Under the pieces are notes generated by a model, which saw nothing but the letters and a program-made list of their open reading frames with translations, ran no database searches and had not been told where the DNA came from. From NCBI RefSeq assembly GCF_013408535.1, contig NZ_JACBZA010000001.1:6098850-6162849 (forward strand): DNA of 64,000 nt, read 5' to 3'. This stretch comes from Actinopolymorpha cephalotaxi (GTDB taxonomy: Bacteria > Actinomycetota > Actinomycetes > Propionibacteriales > Actinopolymorphaceae). A program made the position numbers and the translations under genes. Below are positions 48,801 through 58,368 of this stretch, one piece after another. How positions within the stretch are numbered: the stretch's first letter is position 1; every line of letters starts with the position of its first letter.

Positions 48801-49080
48801 GCCGGAAGGCGTCCGCCTGCTGCTGCCGGAGGGACCCACGAGCTGGCGGGAGTACGACGACCTGCAGGTCGACGGGCAGTCGGTGGAGTGGTGGGTGGAC
48901 GACGACGGAATCCCGCACGCGGCCACCGGCGCCGGGCTGGCCCGGGCGCTGGCCTGGGCAGGCGGGCGGTGGGACCTGCGGTACGCCGTCGCGGCCGTGC
49001 TGGCCGAACCCGACCAGCTCCCGGCGTACGTCGTGGAGGCCGCCTTCGACGAACGACCCGCCGACGAAAGCCCCGAGTAG
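45880..49080 (+). CDS. Sacsin/Hsp90-like GHKL ATPase protein, 1066 aa
   Basis: From ATG 45880 (GTG 45865 would add five residues). The N-terminal 160 residues form a GHKL/Hsp90-type nucleotide site: LVVELAQNAADAA (48-60, N-box with Glu and Asn), VLVVENTGAG (87-96, Asn-for-Asp variant of DxGxG) and GRFGVGFAAVLAVTD (137-151). An acidic insert with Glu/Pro/His (EPAEPIEPGEHAEQDEQVES) lies between. The remaining 900 residues are Ala/Leu/Asp-rich with repeated domain-like segments and no named motif. Actinomycetes carry such sacsin-N-terminal proteins of unknown function; a chaperone-like role is inferred. It converges with the PAP2-kinase gene after 12 bases. Confidence 0.85.
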   Translation: MPTVSDPFATGQIRDRVLAGWSASPARFREDANAEEDLALGGYRDRLVVELAQNAADAAARAGVPGVVRFTLRDDAPAWSASGGPVLVVENTGAGLTADGVQSLATLRASAKRDEPAEPIEPGEHAEQDEQVESAVGRFGVGFAAVLAVTDEPVVLSRSGGVRFSRADTAALVAEAARAAPGLDTEVRRRGGQVPALRLPFPAEGEPPEGFDTAVVLPLRDEAAADLVRELLAEVDDTLLLALPRLDRIEIDTGTTPVRVLSDAAARWHTVRAGGTWTGAERATLLADRPTEERDRPYWSVLWAVPRDAAPVDPLGGGTSRSALPRVVHAPTPTDEPMSLPALLLASFPLDPTRRHVAPGPLTDRLVEEAAAAYADLARTRAEAGPDGSSGALDLVPLGLPAGRLDGALREAIARRLPATPLLPSAEDPHLLLRPREAVVVDDADPVLVRTLASVVGGLVAPERRHGSALDALGVRRLPLSDLVDELGAVADAHPPDWWHDLYVALAGAAADPERREALGALPVPLADGRVARGARGLLLPGGAELPEETTGVLASYGLRLIHQLAAAEPAFDTLERLGATPAGPRSILDDGAVRAAVQDSPDADEPGEVADAVLALVAAAVRAGELQPGELPWLGDLALPDDHGELAPASALVLPGSRAEELFDPEDLAPLDRAVFERWGPQVLEAAGVVGTLGLVTASDVDLTAPPDELAELDDIESWASEAADELESGDGGGTVGEFLAVRDVDFVREDAWPRALALLVAEPALRRALVVPARLRDPRRPELAAVDVPSYTAWWIRRHVHVDGLPIPGYADPDAEPAIAALARPAPAWLAAFDPAARQAIGLVRTADDLDSDGLRRILHRLADPALVVDAATMVRLWAQLGSLDPQLLGADSAPERVRVLAGRETRVVDADDAVVVDAPMWAQRTDLGEHVVATGQAADNLAELLDLPLASELAAGEVEGEPADDGGERPVPEGVRLLLPEGPTSWREYDDLQVDGQSVEWWVDDDGIPHAATGAGLARALAWAGGRWDLRYAVAAVLAEPDQLPAYVVEAAFDERPADESPE

Positions 49081-49092
49081 GCGCCCGCCGCT

Positions 49093-51165
49093 CTAGCTGT
49101 GGCGGTCCGTACTCGGCATCCGGATGAGCAGGACGCCCGGCTCGATCTCGCACCGCAGCTCACGCCCGGACTCGATGACGTCACCGTCGAGCTGGCGGGG
49201 GCAGTCCTCCGCGGCGGTCACGACGATGCGGCGGCCGCGCCAGGTGTGCAGGCGTTCGTCCTGGTCCTTCGACCGCCGGATCACCCGCCACGCCACGTGC
49301 GGCCATTCGGTCAGCCGGCGCGGCGCCACCGCCACGACGTCCAGCATCCCGTCGTCCGGCTCGGCCTCGGGCAGGAGTTCGAGCCCGCCGTGCAGGGTGC
49401 CGACGTTGCCGACCAGGACGGTACGGGCGTACCGGCGTACCGGCGGCTCGTCGTCGACGACGATGTCCACCCGCAGCGCGGGGAAGGACAGGTTGCGCAC
49501 GATGGACACCGCGTACGCCGCCCAGCCGACCCGCCGCTTGAGCTTCGCCGGCGCCTCGCCCACCACCGCGGCGTCGAGCCCGAGCCCGGCCATCACCGCG
49601 AACCGGTCGGTCTCCAGGTTGTCCCCCTCGACCCGGACGAGGTCGATCCGCCGGTCGGTGCCGGTGATCGCCACCTCGATCGCCTCCCGCAGGTCCAGCG
49701 GCAGGCCGAGGTTGCGGACCAGCAGGTTGCCGGTGCCGGCAGGCACGATTCCGACCGGCACGCCGCTGTCGGCGAGCTCGGAGCAGACCACCCGGACGGT
49801 GCCGTCGCCGCCGGCGGCGATCACCAGGTCGACCTCGGCGGCGAGCGCGGCCTTGGTCATCGCGTGGCCCGGGTCGTCCACGCTGGTCTCGAACCATTCC
49901 GGCGGCTCCCACCCGGCGCGCTGGGCCGTGCGTTCGACCTGGTTGCGGAAGTCGGTGGCGTCGTCGACCTTCGACGGGTTGAGCACCACGGCGAGGCGGC
50001 GGCGGGGGCGTTCCGGCTCGTCCTCCCCGGCCCGGCCGCGGGGGCGGCCCAGTCCGAAGGCGAGCACGGTGGCTCCGAGCAGGGCGGGCGCGAGTATCCA
50101 GGCGGCTAGCACGTCTGAAACGTAGTGCACGGACAGGGCGACGCGATCCAGCCCGACCAGCAGAATCGTCCCGCCCGCCGCGACGAACGCCGCGACCTTG
50201 CCGCGCGTACGGACGCGCAGGCGGAGCGCGACGATCACCAGCGCGCTCGCGACGAGAGCCGACATCAGGGCATGTCCGGACGGAAAGGAGTAACCGAACG
50301 GCGCCGAGACCGGCCGGGCCACCGGTGGCCGTGGCCGTGCGACCAGCGCCTTGAGGAACCACTCGAGCAGCGTGCCGACCGCCACCACGCCGATCAGCCA
50401 CAACCCGAGCCGCCGGTAACCGGCTCTGATCACGAACGCCGCCACCACCACCGAGGCGGCCCGCAGGACCCACGGCTGGCTGATCGCCTGCACCACGACG
50501 AAGAAGTCGGCGAGCCCCGAGCCCGGCGTCACCACGGTCGTCCACCAAGTAGCCACCGAGCGGTCCATGCCGACCAGCGGGGACCACTGGACGGCGACGA
50601 GAACGAGGAGTACGGCGAACCCGGCGCTGCCGGTGAGCGTCGCGAACATCGCCCGGCGCTCGACCGCCCGGCTGCGCCAGGCCCGCTGCCGGGCGGCCCG
50701 GGCAGTCCGCTGCTGGGCGGATCGGCCGCTCCGGCCCGGCCGGGCGGCGGCGCGGTGGCTTCCCGGCGTCCGGCCGGCAGCGGCTGGAGCGGTCGCCCGC
50801 CCGACCGTTCCGGAACGGTCGGGCGGGTGCCCGGGGGATCCGTTCATTCCGGATTCGTCCGGCTGCGACTGCTCCGACAGGTCCTGCTCGCGTCCGTCCT
50901 GCTCCGTCTGCTCGGAGCTGTCGCTGCGGCCGGAGTGGCCGGAGCGGTCTGTGTGGTCGGAGTGGTCCGTGTGGTCGGGTGCCGGCGCGGGCGTCCCGGC
51001 GTCCCGCGCATCCGGGCGATCCGGATGGTCGGTGCCGTGCGGGCCCGGGTGGCCGTTCTTCGGCGCCGTCGCGGCCTTCGCGGCGCCGGGCACGGGTGCC
51101 TTCACACCGCGCCGGCGGCGCCGCCGGCGGACCTTGGCCCCCGTCTTGCTGCTCACGGAAAGCAT
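49093..51165 (-). CDS. PAP2 phosphatase - diacylglycerol kinase fusion
   Basis: 690 residues. Residues ~1-175 are disordered, with [18 protein letters not shown]-type repeats and Arg-rich tracts. Then come about six membrane helices with the PAP2 motifs [20 protein letters not shown] and [14 protein letters not shown] (lipid phosphate phosphatase or undecaprenyl-PP phosphatase type). After 380, a soluble DAGK catalytic domain: [60 protein letters not shown]. One polypeptide thus could both remove and add phosphate on lipids. Found as a fusion in some actinomycetes; its in vivo lipid is unknown. Confidence 0.92.
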   Translation of the reverse strand: MLSVSSKTGAKVRRRRRRRGVKAPVPGAAKAATAPKNGHPGPHGTDHPDRPDARDAGTPAPAPDHTDHSDHTDRSGHSGRSDSSEQTEQDGREQDLSEQSQPDESGMNGSPGHPPDRSGTVGRATAPAAAGRTPGSHRAAARPGRSGRSAQQRTARAARQRAWRSRAVERRAMFATLTGSAGFAVLLVLVAVQWSPLVGMDRSVATWWTTVVTPGSGLADFFVVVQAISQPWVLRAASVVVAAFVIRAGYRRLGLWLIGVVAVGTLLEWFLKALVARPRPPVARPVSAPFGYSFPSGHALMSALVASALVIVALRLRVRTRGKVAAFVAAGGTILLVGLDRVALSVHYVSDVLAAWILAPALLGATVLAFGLGRPRGRAGEDEPERPRRRLAVVLNPSKVDDATDFRNQVERTAQRAGWEPPEWFETSVDDPGHAMTKAALAAEVDLVIAAGGDGTVRVVCSELADSGVPVGIVPAGTGNLLVRNLGLPLDLREAIEVAITGTDRRIDLVRVEGDNLETDRFAVMAGLGLDAAVVGEAPAKLKRRVGWAAYAVSIVRNLSFPALRVDIVVDDEPPVRRYARTVLVGNVGTLHGGLELLPEAEPDDGMLDVVAVAPRRLTEWPHVAWRVIRRSKDQDERLHTWRGRRIVVTAAEDCPRQLDGDVIESGRELRCEIEPGVLLIRMPSTDRHS

Positions 51166-51372
51166 GTCTACCCCGGGATCGGTGCGTTCGCAGACCGTGG
51201 GGGTGCCCGGCGCCCCGGCGCGTCCTCGCCGGCTCCGCTCCGGGGCCGTGCGCCGGACCTGCCACGCGGCGGTACGGATCTGCCCCGGAACTCACGTCGT
51301 GCCTGGCCAGCGAGTGCCTTACCAGGTAAACCGGTGGCGGAGCCGGTGGCCCACCCGCGTACTCTCGATGCC

Positions 51373-52647
51373 GTGATCGACCCCAAACTGCTCCGAGAAG
51401 ACCCCGACCGGGTGCGCGCCAGCCAGCGGCGTCGCGGCGCCTCGGTCGATCTCGTCGACCAACTGCTCGCCGCCGACGAGCGGCGCCGGTCCTCGATCGC
51501 CTCGTTCGAGCAGGTTCGGTCCGAGCAGAAGTCCCTCGGCAAGCAGGTCGCCCGCGCCCAGGGCGAGGACAAGCAGGCCCTGCTGGCCCGCACCCGGGAG
51601 CTGTCGGCCCAGGTGAAGACGGCCGAGGCCGAGCAGACCGAGGCCGAGCGGGAGTTCCAGCAGCTGATGCTGGGGCTGGACAACCTCGTCGAGGAGGACG
51701 CCCCGCCGGGCGGCGAGGACGACTATGTCGTACTCGAGGAGACCGGCACTCCCCGCGACTTCGCCGCCGAGGGGTTCGAGCCCCGCGACCACATCGAGCT
51801 CGGCCAGCTGCTCGCCGCGATCGACATCGAACGCGGCGCCAAGGTCTCCGGCGCGCGGTTCTACTACCTCACCGGAGTCGGCGCGCTGCTGGAGATGGCC
51901 CTGATCAACATGGCCGTCGACCAGGCGCTGACCTGGGGCTTCACGCCGATGATCCCGCCGTCGCTGGTGAAGCCGCGGGCGATGGAGGGCACCGGCTACC
52001 TCGGCCAGGCCGCCGACGACGTCTATCGCGTCGAAGGGGACGACCTCTACCTCGTCGGGACGTCGGAGGTGCCCCTCGCCGCCTACCACATGGACGAGAT
52101 TCTGGACGCCGACGCGCTCCCGCTGCGGTACGCCGGCAGCAGCCCGGCGTTCCGGCGCGAGGCCGGCTCCTACGGCAAGGACACCCGCGGCATCATCCGG
52201 GTGCACTGGTTCGACAAGGTGGAGATGTTCTCGTTCTGCCACCCCGACCAGGCGCGGGAGGAGCACCAGCGGTTCCTCGCCTGGGAGCGGGAGTTCTGGG
52301 ACCGGCTGGAGATCCCGTACCGCGTGATCGACACCGCGGCCGGCGACCTCGGCGCCAGCGCGGCGCGCAAGTACGACATCGAGGCGTGGATCCCCACCCA
52401 GGGCCGCTACCGCGAGGTCACCTCGACGTCCAACTGCACCGAGTTCCAGTCCCGCCGGCTGGGAGTGCGGTTCCGCGACGCCGGCGGCGTACGCCCGGTG
52501 GCGACCCTGAACGGCACCCTGGTCGCGGTCGCCCGGGCCATCGTCGCGGTGCTGGAGAACCACCAGCAGGCCGACGGCTCGGTCCGGGTGCCCAAGGCGC
52601 TGCAGCCCTTCCTCGGCGGTCGGGCCCTGCTGGAGCCGCGCACGTGA
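51373..52647 (+). CDS. serS: Seryl-tRNA synthetase
   Basis: The 424-residue class II synthetase from GTG 51373. N-terminal coiled-coil arm that holds tRNA-Ser ([20 protein letters not shown] ... [20 protein letters not shown]). Class II motifs: motif 1 [20 protein letters not shown], motif 2 [20 protein letters not shown] with FDKVEMFSF, motif 3 [34 protein letters not shown] binds serine. The following HAD gene overlaps it (GTGA), so the two are co-translated. No terminator lies between them. Confidence 0.97.
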   Translation: MIDPKLLREDPDRVRASQRRRGASVDLVDQLLAADERRRSSIASFEQVRSEQKSLGKQVARAQGEDKQALLARTRELSAQVKTAEAEQTEAEREFQQLMLGLDNLVEEDAPPGGEDDYVVLEETGTPRDFAAEGFEPRDHIELGQLLAAIDIERGAKVSGARFYYLTGVGALLEMALINMAVDQALTWGFTPMIPPSLVKPRAMEGTGYLGQAADDVYRVEGDDLYLVGTSEVPLAAYHMDEILDADALPLRYAGSSPAFRREAGSYGKDTRGIIRVHWFDKVEMFSFCHPDQAREEHQRFLAWEREFWDRLEIPYRVIDTAAGDLGASAARKYDIEAWIPTQGRYREVTSTSNCTEFQSRRLGVRFRDAGGVRPVATLNGTLVAVARAIVAVLENHQQADGSVRVPKALQPFLGGRALLEPRT

Positions 52648-53576
52648 CTGCCCGCTCGACGACCTCGCCCGATCGGATCGCCGAGAGCTGGCGCCCCCGC
52701 CTGGTGGCGCTCGACATCGACGGAACCCTCGTCGACGCGAAGAACCGCCTGTCGCCGGTCGTGGACGCGGCCGTACGCCAGGTGGTGCGCGCCGGCGCGC
52801 ACGTGGTGCTGTCCACCGGGCGCGGGCTGACCGCGACCCGCCCGCTGGCTCGGCACTTCGACCTGCCCACGCCGTACCTCGTCTGCAGCAACGGCGCGGT
52901 GACCGTACGCCTGCACCCGGAGGGGGCGGCACTCACCCACGACGGCTCGGTCGACGGCCGCGGCGTCGAGCTCGTCGACGTGGTGACGTTCGACCCCGAG
53001 CCGGTGGTGCGGATGCTGCTGTCCCGGCTGCCCGGCGTGCTCGTGGCCGTGGAGGAGCTGGGCGTCGGCTACCGCGTCAACGCGCACTTTCCTCCGGGCG
53101 AGCTGACCGGGGAGATCGAGGTGCAGTCGGTCGCCCAGCTCGTGTCCGAGCCCGCCACCCGCGTCATCCTGCGCGAGCCCAGCATCGAGGCCGAGCACTT
53201 CCTGGACATCATCGACCGCGTCGGCCTGCACGGGGTCTCCTACTACATCGGCTACACCGCCTGGCTCGACCTCGCCCCCGAAGGCGTCAGCAAGGCCACC
53301 GGGCTGGCCAAGGTCGCCGAGCGTCTCGGCGTCGACCGGGAGGACGTCCTGGCGATCGGCGACGGCGACAACGACGCCGAGATGCTGTCCTGGGCCGGGC
53401 GCGGCGTGGCGATGGGCAACGCCGCGATCGAGATCCAGCGGGTCGCCGACCACGTCACCGCGCTGCAGGAGGACCACGGTGTCGCCGTCGAGCTCGCCCG
53501 CTGGTTCCCCGACGTCACCGTGCCACGAGCTGACCCGCCCGGCGGCGGTTCGGAAGCGGGTAAGCTTCCGGCATGA
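52644..53576 (+). CDS. HAD-family (Cof-type) phosphatase
   Basis: The 310-residue protein overlaps serS. HAD motif [20 protein letters not shown] (nucleophile Asp and acid Asp), motif [18 protein letters not shown], cap domain in the middle, motif III Lys in [20 protein letters not shown] and motif [22 protein letters not shown]. Cof-type HADs dephosphorylate sugar phosphates, flavin precursors or PLP. Coupling to serS is the only context. A short Met-containing ORF begins within its stop. Confidence 0.92.
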   Translation: MTARSTTSPDRIAESWRPRLVALDIDGTLVDAKNRLSPVVDAAVRQVVRAGAHVVLSTGRGLTATRPLARHFDLPTPYLVCSNGAVTVRLHPEGAALTHDGSVDGRGVELVDVVTFDPEPVVRMLLSRLPGVLVAVEELGVGYRVNAHFPPGELTGEIEVQSVAQLVSEPATRVILREPSIEAEHFLDIIDRVGLHGVSYYIGYTAWLDLAPEGVSKATGLAKVAERLGVDREDVLAIGDGDNDAEMLSWAGRGVAMGNAAIEIQRVADHVTALQEDHGVAVELARWFPDVTVPRADPPGGGSEAGKLPA

Positions 53577-53717
53577 CGTTCCGGCACCAGGAGATGATGC
53601 GGCCCCGTTAGGGGTCGCTTCCGTGCCGTATCCACAGCCGAAGGCCCCTCGCGAGAGCGGGCCTTCGTGCATGTCGGGACCGGGCCTCCCTCGCGAGCAG
53701 ACGAAGGGAACCGCCCG
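53573..53717 (+). promoter_or_regulatory. Structured leader of metG with Met-containing mini-ORF
   Basis: ATG 53573 overlaps the HAD stop and codes for [12 protein letters not shown] (stop 53609-53611), three Met in twelve. A hairpin GGCCCC-GTTA-GGGGTC follows, then GAAGGCCC (53640-53647) / GGGCCTTC (53659-53666), a terminator-like stem. CTCGCGAG occurs both in its loop (53648) and downstream (53692), allowing an alternative pairing. This arrangement could attenuate metG on Met supply, or merely end the serS unit. Confidence 0.45.
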
Positions 53718-55427
53718 ATGTCCGCCCGTCCGACCCCGCCTGCCCGACCGTCCGAACCTGTTCCACCTGCCCGACCGTCCCCGTCGGCTCCGCCCGCTCC
53801 GTCGGCCCTGCCGGACCGGCGCAGGCGGTTCTACGTCACCACCTCGATCCCGTACGTCAACGCCGATCCGCACCTCGGGTTCGCCCTCGAGCTCGTCCAG
53901 GCCGACGTCCTCGCCCGGCACCGCCGGCTGCGCGGTGACCAGGTGCGCTTCCAGTCCGGGACCGACGACAACGCGCTGAAGAACGTCCAGGCCGCCGAGC
54001 GGGCCGGCGTACCCACGCAGGACTTCGTGGACGCCCACGCCGCCGCGTTCGAACGCCAGCGGGAGGTGCTCGACCTCACCTACGACGACTTCCTGCGCAC
54101 CAGCCGCGACCCCCGCCACCGGCCGGGTGCGGAGCGGCTGTGGCGCGCCTGCGCCGACGCGGGCGACCTCTACCGCACGCACTACGAGGGGCTGTACTGC
54201 GTGGGCTGTGAGCAGTTCTACGCCGAGGCCGAACTCGTCGGCGGGCTCTGTCCCCAGCACGAGACCCGGCCGCAGCCGGTGAGCGAGGAGAACTGGTTCT
54301 TCCGGCTGTCCCGCTACCGGCAGCAGCTGCTCGACCTCTACGCCAGTGGGCGGTTGCGGATCGAACCCGCCGTCCGCGCGAACGAGGTGCGCGCCTTCGT
54401 CGAGGCCGGCCTGGCGGACTTCTCGATCTCCCGGTCGGTGGGCCGGGCCCGCGGCTGGGGTGTGCCAGTGCCCGGCGACCCGAGCCAGGTGATGTACGTC
54501 TGGTGGGACGCGCTCGGCAACTACGTCACCGGCCTGGACTACGGCGACGGTCCGGACGTGCCGGCGTTCCGCACCTGGTGGCGCGGTGAGGACGCCGCCG
54601 ACGCCCGCCGGGTGCACGTCATCGGCAAGGACATCCTGCGCTTCCACGCGATCTACTGGCCGGCCATGCTGCTGTCGGCAGGGCTGCCGCTACCCACCGA
54701 GATCCTCGTGCACGACTTCCTCACCGCGAACGGCCGCAAGCTGAGCAAGTCGCTCGGCACCGTGGTCGACCCGGTGAAGCTGACCGAGGAGTACGGCACC
54801 GACGCGTTGCGCTGGTGGCTCACGGCCCGGGTGCCCAAGGTCGGCGACACCGACTTCACCGTCGACCGGCTCGTGGACGTGGCCAACCAGGACCTCGCCG
54901 GCGGGATCGGCAACCTCACCCAGCGGGTGGTGAGCATGGTGCACCGCTACCGCGCCGGCGTCGTACCCGTCGCTTCCGCCGCTTCCGGTGCTTCCGGTGC
55001 TTCCGGTGCTTCCGGCGTACGCGAGGACTCCGCCGGCACCGCACTCCTCGGCGAGGCGAACGCGTTGCCGGGCCGGATCGACGAGGCGCTGGCGGCGTTC
55101 GACCTGCGCGCCGCGACCCGGGCGGTGCGTGAGGTGATCGCGCAGGCCAACCGGTACGTCGAGGACACCGCACCGTGGACGCTGGCCAGGGCCGAACGGG
55201 CCGGCGACCGGGACGCCGGCCGGCGGCTCGGCGTGGTGCTCGGCGTTCTCACCGCGACCGTCCGCGCGATCGGTGCCGAGCTCGCGCCGTTCGTGCCCAC
55301 GCTGGCCGAACGCGTGCTCACCCAGGCCGGGTCCGGGGTGCCCGGCGAGCGGCTGCCTGATCCGGAGGCCGTCTTCCCGCGGCTGGAGGTGCGGCCCGAG
55401 GTGTGGAAAGAGGTCCCGGCGAGGTGA
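53718..55427 (+). CDS. metG: Methionyl-tRNA synthetase
   Basis: The 569-residue protein from ATG 53718 (AAGGGA upstream) has a 35-residue Pro/Ser-rich arm before the class I core. HIGH-like motif in YVNADPHLGFALELVQADVL, zinc knuckle GLYCVGCEQFYAEAELVGGL, YVWWDALGNYVTGLDYGDGP, VIGKDILRFHAIYWPAMLLS and the KMSKS-like ANGRKLSKSLGTVVDPVKLT. The anticodon-binding helical domain contains a low-complexity insert SASAASGASGASGASGV written by four GCTTCCGGT 9-bp units at about 54971-55016, a slippage-prone site. No C-terminal tRNA-binding (Trbp111-like) domain is present. Confidence 0.97.
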   Translation: MSARPTPPARPSEPVPPARPSPSAPPAPSALPDRRRRFYVTTSIPYVNADPHLGFALELVQADVLARHRRLRGDQVRFQSGTDDNALKNVQAAERAGVPTQDFVDAHAAAFERQREVLDLTYDDFLRTSRDPRHRPGAERLWRACADAGDLYRTHYEGLYCVGCEQFYAEAELVGGLCPQHETRPQPVSEENWFFRLSRYRQQLLDLYASGRLRIEPAVRANEVRAFVEAGLADFSISRSVGRARGWGVPVPGDPSQVMYVWWDALGNYVTGLDYGDGPDVPAFRTWWRGEDAADARRVHVIGKDILRFHAIYWPAMLLSAGLPLPTEILVHDFLTANGRKLSKSLGTVVDPVKLTEEYGTDALRWWLTARVPKVGDTDFTVDRLVDVANQDLAGGIGNLTQRVVSMVHRYRAGVVPVASAASGASGASGASGVREDSAGTALLGEANALPGRIDEALAAFDLRAATRAVREVIAQANRYVEDTAPWTLARAERAGDRDAGRRLGVVLGVLTATVRAIGAELAPFVPTLAERVLTQAGSGVPGERLPDPEAVFPRLEVRPEVWKEVPAR

Positions 55428-55512
55428 CGGCCAAAGGCGCGGCCGGGGCGGCGGTACGACGGCGAGGGCGGGTTGCGGGACGGGTTCGCCGGGTGGATTA
55501 GAGTTCCGACTC

Positions 55513-56241
<729 letters not shown>

Positions 56242-56331
56242 CCCGGCCCACCCGACCGGCGCACCCGACCGGCGCGTTGACCCGGACCCGGGCGTCCCCT
56301 CCGTGGCGGGCCGCTCTGGGAGGATGGGCCG

Positions 56332-57150
56332 GTGACCGTACCGCCGCATCACCTGCCGTCCAGCCCGCCCCGACTCGTCGTCAGCGACCTCGACGGGACC
56401 CTCCTGCGTTCCGACGGGACGGTCTCGGACCGCACCCGCGCCGCGCTGGCCGCGGCGGAGGAGGCCGGCGCGACGGTGGTGTTCGCGACCGGGCGGCCGC
56501 CGCGCTGGATGCGTCCGGTGGCCGAGCAGACCGGTCACCGGGGGATCGCGGTCTGCTCCAACGGCGCCCTGGTCTACGACCTGCACCAGGAGCAGGTGGT
56601 CCAGCGGTTCCCGCTGTCCCCGGAGATCGGCCGGTCGGTGGTGGACTCGATCAGGTCGGCGATCCCCGGAGTGTCGTTCGGGGTGGAGTCCGGCGACCGG
56701 TTCGGCCACGAGCAGGCGTACGCCATCGACGGCGACATCGCGAGTGAGACCTACGTCGGAGAGATCGCCGACCTGCTGGGCCAGCCGATGGTGAAGCTCC
56801 TCGTCCGCCACGACACCTACCACCCCGACGAACTGCTGGCGATGGCCCGGAAGGCGGCCGGTCATCTGGTCGAGCTCACCCACTCCAGCCAGGTGGGCCT
56901 GCTGGAGATCTCCGCACAGGGCATCTCAAAGGCGACGACGCTGGCCGCGCTGTGCACCGAACGCGGGATCGATCCCACGGAGGTGGTGGCGTTCGGTGAC
57001 ATGCCGAACGACCTGGCCATGCTGGCCTGGGCCGGAACGGCGTTCGCGATGGCGACCGCGCATCCGGAGGTGCTGGCCGCGGTCGAACGCCGCTGCCCGT
57101 CCAACGACGAGGACGGCGTCGCGCACGTGCTGGAGAGCATCTATCTGTGA
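56332..57150 (+). CDS. HAD-family (Cof-type) hydrolase
   Basis: The 272-residue protein from GTG 56332 (GGAGGATGG upstream). HAD blocks: LVVSDLDGTLLRSDGTVSDR, VVFATGRPPRWMRPVAEQTG, ISAQGISKATTLAALCTERG (Lys), VVAFGDMPNDLAMLAWAGTA. The cap region has SFGVESGDRFGHEQAYAIDG. It is related in family, not closely, to the serS-linked HAD at 52644. Sugar-phosphate phosphatase activity is likely; substrate unknown. Confidence 0.92.
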   Translation: MTVPPHHLPSSPPRLVVSDLDGTLLRSDGTVSDRTRAALAAAEEAGATVVFATGRPPRWMRPVAEQTGHRGIAVCSNGALVYDLHQEQVVQRFPLSPEIGRSVVDSIRSAIPGVSFGVESGDRFGHEQAYAIDGDIASETYVGEIADLLGQPMVKLLVRHDTYHPDELLAMARKAAGHLVELTHSSQVGLLEISAQGISKATTLAALCTERGIDPTEVVAFGDMPNDLAMLAWAGTAFAMATAHPEVLAAVERRCPSNDEDGVAHVLESIYL

Positions 57151-57211
57151 GCAGGTGGCACGCCGGTGCCGGCGTGCCACCGTCGTCCGGGCCCGCGGCG
57201 AGGCGCCCCGC

Positions 57212-57826
57212 TCAGAGGTACATGCCTCCGGGGCGCTCGGCCTCCGGCGGAGCGGGCTGCATCTGCGGCGGGAGCTGGCTGCCGGGCGGAAGTGAGCGGC
57301 GCATCTGTTCCAGCTGGGCCCGGGCCGCCATCTGCTGGGCGAACAACGCCGTCTGGATGCCGTGGAACAGGCCCTCCAGCCAGCCGACCAGCTGCGCCTG
57401 GGCGACCCGAAGCTCCGCCTCGGAGGGGACCACGCCCTCCTCGAACGGCAGCGAGAGCCGGCTGAGCTCGTCGACCAGCTCGGGGGCGAGGCCCTTCTCC
57501 AGCTCGGCGATCGACGACTTGTGGATCTCGCGGAGGCGCTGCCGGCTCGCCTCGTCCAGCGGTGCTGCCTTGACCTCGTCCAGCAGCTGCTTGATCATGC
57601 TGCCGATCCGCATCACCTTGGCCGGCTGCTCGACCAGGTCGGTGACCGAGCGCTCGTCGTCCTCGTGCGGCTCACCGTCCGGGTCGTCCCCCCGGGGCGG
57701 GCCCTCCACGGCCATGCCGTCGGGCCCGACGATCACGACTCGGGGCGATTCCTCGCTGCCGTAGGGGTGGTCGGAGCCGGTCGCACCGGCGTCGGAGGCG
57801 AAGAAGGGGTCGGTCATGGCCCCCAT
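57212..57826 (-). CDS. bpa: Bacterial proteasome activator
   Basis: The 204-residue protein from ATG 57826 (GGAGGGG upstream; ATG 57817 is the alternative). It matches the ATP-independent ring activator of the 20S proteasome (Mycobacterium Rv3780 family): SVTDLVEQPAKVMRIGSMIK, QLLDEVKAAPLDEASRQRLR, AELEKGLAPELVDELSRLSL, QAQLVGWLEGLFHGIQTALF, AQQMAARAQLEQMRRSLPPG. The C-terminus PGGMYL keeps the penultimate Tyr of the GQYL-type tail that docks on the proteasome alpha ring. It opens the gate for unfolded proteins such as HspR. Proteasome genes themselves are outside the window. Confidence 0.96.
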   Translation of the reverse strand: MGAMTDPFFASDAGATGSDHPYGSEESPRVVIVGPDGMAVEGPPRGDDPDGEPHEDDERSVTDLVEQPAKVMRIGSMIKQLLDEVKAAPLDEASRQRLREIHKSSIAELEKGLAPELVDELSRLSLPFEEGVVPSEAELRVAQAQLVGWLEGLFHGIQTALFAQQMAARAQLEQMRRSLPPGSQLPPQMQPAPPEAERPGGMYL

Positions 57827-57896
57827 CCTTACCCCTCCGGGCCGCAGACGCGAGGGCACCCCCGGACCAACGGGGGAGGCCTGCGGGTGGGGTGTC

Positions 57897-58055
57897 TCAG
57901 GCATGTGGGTCGGTGTGGCCGGTCGAGCGGCCTCGCGATGCGGGGCGTTCGGCGTCACCGGATCTGCGGAGGCGTTCGGCCCGGCGACGGGCGACCTCGG
58001 CGCGAATGCGGATGCGGGCGAGTCGCTGAGCCCTTTGCGTGTAGTCGATGTTCAT
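57897..58055 (-). CDS. Possible small basic protein, 52 aa
   Basis: ATG 58055 opens MNIDYTQRAQRLARIRIRAE, then VARRRAERLRRSGDAERPAS, ending HTDPHA before TGA at 57897-57899. Third-position G/C is high and the first 35 residues make one Arg-rich helix. It is 70 bases upstream of bpa on the same strand. No family recognised; the ribosome site is weak. Confidence 0.35.
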   Translation of the reverse strand: MNIDYTQRAQRLARIRIRAEVARRRAERLRRSGDAERPASRGRSTGHTDPHA

Positions 58056-58368
58056 TCCGCTCACCCGCCTCGTCGTCGGTGCGCCCTCGCGCGCCCGTCT
58101 CGTGCCGCGACGGGGCCAGGATGGCCTTCTCCGGTCGGCCGTCTCGGGTCGGCCGGCCGCCGCGGGTTACAGGTTGGGACGGGCTGAACGGCGCCACGGT
58201 TGCCTCCCCGCCCGGATTTTTTACGTTTGTCCGTTTTCGTGGGCAGTCGACGACCGTTCGGCACCGCTCGACGGAGGTTCGGTGCCGACGAGGTCCCGGA
58301 TTGGCGGCGGCGCGGTCCGGCGCGGTTCCGGTGTGGTGCCGACCTGGTTCCGGCCTGGGGTCGGCCTG
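58056..58368. other. Gap without a supported gene
   Basis: Open frames here are shadow-like. A T-rich patch (about 58218-58242, TTTTTT then GTTTGTCCGTTTT) stands out from the GC-rich surroundings; on the minus strand it is A-tract DNA suited to a promoter for the bpa unit. GTGCCGAC/GGTTCCGG motifs recur around 58280-58370. Confidence 0.45.
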
